From: Sclerotinia nivalis
Taxonomy: Eukaryota > Ascomycota > Leotiomycetes > Helotiales > Sclerotiniaceae
Assembly (NCBI GenBank): GCA_029531795.1
Contig: JAPEIS010000001.1
Coordinates: 7,812,001-7,876,000 of the forward strand
DNA length: 64,000 nucleotides
Direction: 5' to 3'
Shown: positions 56,101-64,000 of the stretch, one piece after another
Position numbering within the stretch: the stretch's first letter is position 1
Layout: every line of letters begins with the position of its first letter
The notes under the pieces: generated by a model
Databases searched by the model: none
Seen by the model: only the letters and a program-made list of their open reading frames with translations
Told to the model about the DNA's origin: nothing
Translations under genes and position numbers: made by a program

Positions 56101-59100
56101 GAAGGTTCGATTCTTGGCCAGAGAAGAGACGCTCGAATTTTTGAAGGGCATCAAGCTTATCTTGCAACTCCTGAATTACTTCTTCGTGTCTTTGTCGCTC
56201 AAGTCGCTGTCTCTTATCGGGATCAAATGCTCGATCGGGAACGTACAGAGCGATGCAGCCCACAGCAAAATGAACCCAAGCGAGAGCCGAATACTGCATA
56301 TTGGAATGAGATGAATTATTTGCAGCTTCCACAGCGAATATTGCATTATCAATATCAGAATTCATATATGTATCAATTAATGGTTGACCACCAGAATGTT
56401 TTGCTTGATAAGCGGAAACGGCTTCATAAAAGTTGTCCAAGGTAATACTTTGCCAGGCTTTAGTACTAGCCTGCGATGCCAAGATCTCTTTTCTCTTCAA
56501 GTGATCATTTAAACTTTTCTCACCATGCGCACCAATTATGCCTATCATGAGATGTGAAAGGACTTGATTAATAGCCACCAATTGGCTGCTTGACAAGACT
56601 CCACTAGACTTCGCAAGCTTTTCCGCCATGACAGGCAGCTCGGACTCAAGCAACCTAAGAGATTTGAGGTCCACTTCGCCGATGATGTTCATTTGATGCA
56701 AGAAATCTGTCGAAAAGCTGCCTGAAATAGGCTGGAGGCCGTGTTCTCCTGACCATAGGTAGTCGATATTCTGTAGCAGCCATGAAGTTGGGCTTGATGT
56801 ACTCAGACGCATTTGGGATGTTGTCGGATGATCCGCAAGAACAACCGTCTCAACGTCTACGATATCACCAGTTTGTTGATTGGATGCCAGAGCTGCAAGA
56901 ACTTGGAATTGCCTCAAAGCTTCGAACTGATTATGCAAGAATGGTCGTGGAATTTCCTGATCCGCATCAACACTTTTCTCAAGGTTGTCAAGCTCTAATG
57001 TCAAAGTTTGAATAAGAGCAGCTCCGTCCACATCCGACGAAAGGAGAAGCTGATGTGCTTTGACAAAGGACGCCATGATACCTCCAAGCTCCGCGACTGA
57101 GATTGAAGCTCTCCATCGCAAGGCGTCAAATCTTATAGCCAGCTTTTCCATCTGCTCCACGATTTGCATGACTTCAAAGTTGGTAGCAACCATAGGCCGA
57201 AGTTTTTTCCAGAGAAGCTCCATACTTAGTCCTGTTGTCAACTTGAATCCGGAAGCAAAGTTTGCCTGTAGGTCCGAAACGAAACCCTTGATAATTGAAT
57301 TATGTTCATCAGTTAGAGGGCTCTCTTTGACTAGTCCTTCCAAGACTGTATTTCCAATAGCCAAATGAGACTGGAATGTTGCTTCTTCAAATGTCGATGC
57401 AGTGACAAGGTTGAAGGTACTCCACCAATACCGAATAAGAGACGTGATTGTTTGTTTTCGGAACTAATTTGGGGTCAGACGGAGCACATGAAGATAGTAT
57501 TCTGAACACTTACCTTCCAATGATCAGTTTCCATGACGTGAGCATTCACATAGGAGTTGATGGATTTAAGTGTATGCATTAAAAAGTGAGAGACTCGCAA
57601 GGTAGAGTCCTTTGCTACTGAAGCTACTCTGTCACTGACTATGGATCGTTGGAGGCGGTTCATCTGGGAAGGCTTGAGGGTTGGAATGACGGATTCTTGT
57701 TCTTGATGTGCCACTAATGCAGCAGCAATTTGGAGCTTATATTCTAAACAGGCTGCAACCCAATAGACCTGCGATTGATTGGACGTAGATTGCAGTAATG
57801 GCACCAATGGCGAATTTTGGAGAGGATGGATGATCTACATGTTTTAATTGTGCTATCAGTACATTGTTTAACTATGAAAGGGACTGCACGGTCACTAACC
57901 TGTGCGTCACCGAAGCCTGCGGGCAACAAGGTCTTCTTCGCAACTTTATTTAATAAATCCCCCACTGCATTTCTCAGCTCACGGCAATCTTCGGATTGAT
58001 ACAATTGCATGTATTGTTGAGGAATCGTTGTTAACTTTGCAGTAGGTAGCCCCTGTTGCTCAAGACTCCGGACCACGCTTTCAGCAAATCTTGTAAGAAG
58101 AGGCAAGTCGGACCAAGCCAAGTTATCCAGAGCAATACGACTAAGAAGATATGCCTGGCTGGAATTGGAATCTCCGAGGCTTAGAACCTTTGATACCTGA
58201 CGATATCTCTCAAGTGATGCTTCTGGTCGAATAGAAAACTCAGTGAGTTTACAAGGTTCAATCTCTGGGGCGAGTGGCTCAAGGAATATCTCCACGGCAC
58301 GATTTCTCATGGCACGAGATAACTCCCCAAATCGAGGGTCCATAGTTAAGAAAATTCGAAAATCGGCATGTGGTTTAACAATCTTGGGCTCACCATCTGG
58401 CCCACAATGTTCATTGATACTGAGGAACCCATTTGGTTCAAGCAGCGAGTTCAGTCTGTCCAAAACGGAAGCGCTGCATAGATTAGCATTATCAAGCACC
58501 AACCATTTTCCTTGTTCCAATGCCTTGATTAAGACACCATCTACCCATTCAAACCTAGCATTTTCGACGGCCATAGGGCGGCTTGCGAAAGTTTCGCAAG
58601 TCCCCGCCAATGTCCCAAATTCTGGTAATGAGCTTGCCTGTTCCAGCTGTCGAAGGTGGCGGGAAATCTCTTGGAATGAAAAAGAGGAATTCATAGTATC
58701 CTTTCTCAGAATATCGAGAACTTTGATTGCATCATCGGGAACATATTCAGGAAGTGTACCCAGTATACGACTTTCCATGAACTCAAGAAGCTCTTGAAGA
58801 AATCTGCTGGCGGCTCGTTGTGGATCCACCTGCTCAAACCCACCTACGAGGTCCATAGTGTCAATGTCTGCGTTCAAGGGAAATACGGTGAGAGATTTGC
58901 CACTAGCTGCTGCAACATGCTCGAGAATTGTAGACTTCCCAGAGCCAGATGATCCTACTAGGATACAAGGTAGATTTTGCTGGATACACATAATTACTGA
59001 TTCCAACTCCGGAAGACGGTTAACAGGGTCGACTTTTGGAAATGGAATGCGCTGGTAGAGTGTATGCCTTGGCATATATGCTATTCCTACCTGGTAGGCA

Positions 59101-62100
59101 GTTGAGCTCATGTTATGGAAGAATTGACGAAATGGTACATCAGAACCAAATGCTTGCGCAAAAATACCATCGAGTTCTTCTCGGTCCTTAATAGTTCTAA
59201 AACGCTGTCGGAATATTAAATTAAGGAAATCGGTTGGGCCTCTAATAGTGAGAAATGGAGCTGATGATGTTAACAAGTGCAACCATCGAAGGATATCTCG
59301 CAAATTGAATTCCCAAGGGCCGCCTTGGGAGCCGAATTTCCGCTTATGTACGATTTCGTCTTCTAGTCGTGTGACGAAATCAATAATGGTCGTGATTAAT
59401 TCTTGTGGCATTGAAGGGAAGTTATGCTTGCAGATTAGTTTCATATCATCGTTTCTAAATACATCAGCATAGACAACAGTAAATCGATTTACAAAAGAAC
59501 TGGGGAGACCCTTTCTACCACCACCTTGGTGATGAGGATTTTGAGCCGCAAAAACAGAAAAGTTGGGATGTCGTTTGAATGTTTGGTCCAATTCTGAAAT
59601 GTAAACCTCCCCACGATGATCAAGACAAGCGTTCAAACCCTCAAGAACCGACTGAGAGGCAAGATTCATTTCATCTAGGAGTACCCACTCTCCTCGTTGC
59701 ATTGCTTGAAGAAATGGGGCATCGCGCCATGCGAAGTGTCCAGCTTCAGCGCCTTCAACAGGCACGTCTGATCCAAACAAGTCCATAAGGTCAGTTTGCT
59801 CGGACAAATTGATACGAGTCAAGGGCCTGTTGCATGCACGTGCTAAGGCAGCAATCAAAGTCGTTTTACCAACACCAGGGCTACCTTCAATGAGTATCGG
59901 CTTTTGAACTTGGAGGGCGCGAAGCACCCGCATGCCGTTAAGTTTCGTCGTCGGGGCATCGAATGCAAAACCTGGGTCACTATCGGAGCCGGCATGTTTT
60001 GGAACAGAGAAGCCACCCATAGTAATATGATTATCCTGGTTCTGAATTTGTATTGGCGTGAAGTATATGGTACTGACATCATGATTGAGCAATGCGCCCA
60101 ATTGCTGGAGACATTTCGCGCGTTCCTCTTGAATTGTTTCCGGATTAATTGCCAAGAGAGCAGCCGGATTTGCACCAAGGGTATCAATGTATACCATAGC
60201 CGCACCATGCAGAACAGCATAATGGGGATCAGTAGTCGGGCATCCATTCATGAATTTGATCCATGCCAAAATATCACGAACCGATATCGAAGTCGAGGAT
60301 GTAGACCGGTATGTTTCACCAAACCATTCCGCAAATTTGACCATAGGCTCAGAGAATTGTTTCAAATCCGGCTTCAGCTTGGCTTCAACAATCTGTATGA
60401 CATCCGCATGGTCTGATAAGGCTGGAACCCAGATCTCCGTAAATCTGTTTCGAAGAGCAGGTGACAACTCTCTTTTACCATAATCACCTCCAGGATTCAT
60501 AGTGGCGAAAAACTGGAATCCTTCAGCAGCCTGAACAAAAGAGTTCTCAACACCCTTCTCTGCGAGCAAAATTGTTCTGTGGGACTCCAGGACAGAATTT
60601 AGTCTTTCCAAGACCGAATCATCTGCGAGTGATATTTCGTCAAGCAAGAAAAACTGCCCTTCTTTCAATGCCTGCACAAGACTTCCATCAGACCACTCAA
60701 AAAGTGCCTTGGCCTTGATTTGATTGAGTTGAATCCGCGATGACAGCTCAGTTGGTATTTGAGAAATAGTGCTTTCCGGCAAAGATTTATATGCGGTCCA
60801 TAAATAATCAAGATCCTCAGAATCTTTTTGTTCTTGACCAACCCCATTCAGTAACTGCTTAAGATCTTGTTTAAGCTGCTCCAAGACAGCGGCCCTGTTT
60901 CGCACCGGCCTTTGCGCTCCGATCAAATCTCCCGTTTCGGTATTCTGGTGGGCGTTCACAATATGGAGAGTTTTCCCGAAGGCTTCAGCTAGCATCTGGC
61001 ATACTGTAGTCTTACCGCATCCCGTTTCACCCACAAGTAGCACTGGCTCATTATTGCGAAGAGCATGAGCGACTAAGACGTAGAGTCTGCGCATCGCTTG
61101 GGTCCAAACCACACCTTGCGAGTTAGTGGTTGCATTGTAGGCTCTGATCTCTGCAAGGCTGTTGCTGTAAAGGTCGTCGATATCAATTTTGACTTTCATA
61201 ACTCTCTCTATGATCTCCTTGACTGCTGCCCTCTCTTCTGAGTTGCGAACACGTTCGGCCAAAAGCATATAACCATTAGCAGCAAGCTGCTCCCTATTTT
61301 CGGCATCTCGCAACGCCCAACGGAAAAGATCACGGAGGGTAGCAAAACTGTCTTTCTGTTCGAAAAGACGTGTCGATTGCCGAAGGCGTGAAAGCTCCTT
61401 GTACACTGCGACAATTCTTCGACAGTCTGATGGCGCAACCTTTTGACTTCGTTTCTCGAGAATGAAATCAAGCTCATCTTCTGGAATGTCATCGAAATGT
61501 AGTTCAAGGAAACGATTACGGAACGCTCGTGATAAAGTTTTACGGCCACCATAAAGTCCGGGAGGATTCTGTGTTGCGAAGAGCATGAAGTTTTCATGTG
61601 GACGAACGATCTCCTGCGTTTCCGGGATGAGAAGTTCACGGTTATCATCCAACAGACGATTAAGGGCTTCTAAAATATCGGTCGGAGCCAAATTGAGTTC
61701 ATCGAGAACAATCCAGTGTCCTTGACGGAGAGCTTGGACGAGCAAACCTTCTTGGAAGCGCAGCTTTCCATCTGAGTCAGAGACATATGTGCCCAAGTAC
61801 TCTTGTAGATCAGTATGTTCGTGGTTATTAATACGCACAAATTTGTTACCACTAAACTTAGCAAGATATTCAATCATACTAGTCTTTCCGGACGAAGTTG
61901 GACCTTGAATCAGGACTGGAAAGCGACGAGTTGAAGTTGCACGGACCAAATTGAGCATGTTGCGCTCGACAAACGGCGTAATTATGTAGTGAGGTTGCTC
62001 TTGGGGAGTCTCATAGCCTTGAAGCATCCAATACTGACGATCTCGTTTCTTGTTCATAAATCGTACATACTGTTTTCCATCGTCTGGGTGTTTTGGTGTT

Positions 62101-64000
62101 TGAGCCAATAGAGCTTGAGGGTTGCCATGGCTATCTAGTAGGTGATGCTCAATCAAAGGCATGAGCATTTTTTCGGATTCTCGATCCAAAAGAGTCAAGA
62201 ATCCCATAGCAAAACCTTCGTACAACGCTCTGCGCAAGCCATAAGATGGATCAATTTCGGTGACGTAAGAGAGAACGCGAGTCAACGTTCGCAAGCTGAA
62301 GTGCGGTACTTCATTTGCGCCGTCGACCAATCGCTTCTCTTCGGCGAGCCGTTTTGTGTTCATGTAGAGACGTGCTACATCGTGGGCAGCCCTATCATCA
62401 TTGCTGCTTGTACCTTTGAGATATGCCTTGATAACAGCTAAAAGGTCGTCTAAGTTCTTGTCTGGGCTATCCACGTAGAGTTCAGTGAACCTCGAACGCA
62501 ACCCCATAGGAAGATCACGTTTTCCAACATCTGTCGCCGGATTCATGGCACCAAAAATGCGGAAGTCCGGATGTGCTTGGATTCTCTCAATTTCACCGGT
62601 CTCAGAAAGAAGTATCGAGGGAGAACCAGTACCACCATGGAGGAGATCTGCTATGCTCTCAAGTGTATCTGGCGATGCTAAGTTGATTTCATCTAGAAGC
62701 ACCCATTCTCCATTGCGAGCTGCTTTGACAATATTACCTTCAACAAATGAGAAAGCAAAGCCTTTAGAGCCAGCGGATAACTGAATATCGAATTGATCCA
62801 AGCTTTGCGAGAACCTTGACCAACGAGACTTCAATTTCAGTAATGACTGTAATTTCGATTCCGTTTTTCGTCTCTTCGTGGGTTGCTCTAAATTTGTGCG
62901 CATGTTTGCCTCTTCTTTTTTGGCAAGTTCTGAGATGATCTTCTCGAACATTTTGGGAGCTTCACGCCACAATTTCGATGCCTTACTCCACTGGCTCTTT
63001 GCAACACACTTCGCAAGCTGATCAATGTACTTTTGATTCTTGGTGGCGGAGATTCCGGTTGATGTAAAGAGATCATCAAATTCATCTTTTAATGGAATTG
63101 CAAGACTTCTGACATTTACTGGCTTGAAGCCTCCGAGCAAATCACCAACTTCACTTTGTTGGGACAAATTAACAGCGGTGAGCTTGAATCCCAATGAATC
63201 CGCGAGTTGTTGTACAACAGTAGTTTTACCGATACCAGTCTCTCCCACTAACAAGACTGGCTCAGACATTCGGACTGCTACTCCAACTTGTTCGAGTAAT
63301 CTCTTGGCATGTGTTGTGTTCGCAAAGGGACGGCTCTTTTTAGTAGGCTTGGTAACACGACTAGTTCGTTTCTTGGATAATCGTACCCTACCTATCAAAA
63401 GATCATTGTCGCCATCGTCGTAACGTGGGATATGAGCAGTTAGAAAATGTTCCATTGTCTGGGGATCGATATGCATTTCCTCTGCAATGCAAGAAATCAG
63501 CGACCTTCTGGCATCCTCAGTCTGTAGACTTCCTGCAAAACAATCGGCCGCTTCTAAAAACATTTCATACTTTGTGCTGTCACTAATAGGCTCACTGCCG
63601 GTCTTAGAACCTGATGATGTAAGAACACTTGCCAATCTTCGGCACCATTTCAAAAGATCTCGAGGGCTTATCGGACGTCCTGACGACGTACGACTTTTGG
63701 ATGCAAATGAAGGTTTTACGGAAAGGTTGTAGAGTCGTTCGTAGACGCTGATAATCCCGGGTAAAAATTGGCGTAGGATTGGATAAGTGCCTTCGATGAT
63801 TTCACGGAACTCGTCTTGAGTTGGCGTGAGAATAGGTACACGCTGCCACATGCGTGCTCCAAGCATGTGTAATGCTGGTGGAATTTCGCCCCCACTTACA
63901 TTGAGCAAGGTTCGAATGCTCGCAAGAAGCTTAAACCCTGCCTTGGCCTTTATGGTTTCGCCCCGACTAGGAATGAGAAGCTCGCCACGCTCCACGAGGG
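50198..64000 (-). CDS. MDN1: Midasin, AAA+ ATPase for 60S ribosome assembly (5' end outside window)
   Basis: Exons in the window are >64000-57900, 57834-57514 and 57463-50198, in frame across both introns and giving about 4,560 residues. Midasin (Rea1) is a dynein-like six-AAA-ring ATPase that strips Ytm1 and Rsa4 from pre-60S particles in nucleolus and nucleoplasm. The first residues are the end of AAA1. Walker A motifs follow for AAA2 (GETGIGKTT, near 63220-63246), AAA3 (GPTSSGKTS, near 61890), AAA4 (GETGCGKTT, near 61020), AAA5 (GSPGVGKTT, near 59875) and AAA6 (GSSGSGKST, near 58945). A long helical linker leads to an extreme Asp/Glu-rich tract (about 51100-52780). The C-terminal VWA domain carries the MIDAS motif DDSKS (near 50835). 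Stop TGA is at 50198-50200. Yeast Rea1 has 4,910 aa, so roughly 350 residues are missing to the right. No defects seen. Confidence 0.97.
57464..57513 (-). other. MDN1: MDN1 intron, 50 bp
   Basis: GTAAGT donor after the codons for DHWK and an AAATTAG acceptor. Splicing joins the frames with complete codons (HWK to FRKQT). The size is typical of ascomycete introns. Confidence 0.9.
57835..57899 (-). other. MDN1: MDN1 intron, 65 bp
   Basis: GTTAGT donor, a TACTGATAG branch-like element and an ACATGTAG acceptor. Joins GDAQ to IIHPLQN in frame. Without splicing the frame departs from the midasin sequence. Confidence 0.88.

Noticed and set aside
1..64000. CRISPR array, prophage, bacterial operon or biosynthetic cluster
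   Set aside because: No regularly spaced identical repeats, and the gene structure with spliceosomal introns and fungal retroelements is eukaryotic.

Overview
The window is from a filamentous ascomycete fungus. At its right end it carries a short-intron, minus-strand gene for the giant ribosome-assembly ATPase midasin (MDN1/REA1). The left 49.7 kb is an AT-rich, gene-free island of nested transposable elements. Copies of one element differ almost only by C-to-T and G-to-A transitions, and most in-frame stops are explained by CAA, CAG or CGA becoming TAA, TAG or TGA. That is the footprint of repeat-induced point mutation (RIP). I cannot name the species; the element types fit a Pezizomycotina genome with a two-speed layout.

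Layout, left to right. Two Ty3/gypsy chromovirus families (A, LTR 163 bp; B, LTR 213-237 bp), one larger Ty3/gypsy family (C, LTR 288 bp, minus strand), two Tad-like LINEs, one Fot1/pogo DNA transposon and one orphan solo LTR are packed inside one another. Copy A1 runs from before base 1 to 29181. It is split by B1 (927-6564), LINE1 (8817-14775), C (15752-26841) and a solo C LTR (28209-28496). Copy B2 runs from 29182 to 48921. It is split by A2 (33252-45887) and a Fot1-like element (46181-48032). LINE2 (33334-39201) sits inside the 5' LTR of A2. Most junctions are solved to the base: target-site duplications (TSDs) are visible and the interrupted hosts rejoin exactly when the guest is removed. 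B2 itself abuts one arm of an AT-rich inverted repeat (48922-49541) with a solo LTR between the arms.

The strongest structural result is a 1,367-bp inversion of A1 sequence (26842-28208) between two oppositely oriented C LTRs. The two 4-bp TSDs (ATAC and CTAT) are found swapped and inverted at its ends. The strongest coding result is a third long reading frame in element C, about 3.2 kb between pol and the 3' LTR (16178-19411). It has no frame-shifting indel and only RIP-type stops. It lies in the envelope position, but I do not recognise the protein. The three gypsy families each show a -1 frameshift heptamer of the GGGAAAN type between gag and pol. A (and less clearly B) look self-primed in the Tf1 manner, whereas C carries a tRNA-type primer site.

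From about 49.7 kb base composition returns to normal. MDN1 occupies 50198 to beyond 64000 (C-terminal about 4,560 residues, two introns). It shows the end of AAA1, AAA2 to AAA6, the long linker, the acidic D/E-rich tract and the C-terminal MIDAS/VWA domain. It is the only evident host gene and appears intact, about 0.5 kb from the repeat island.
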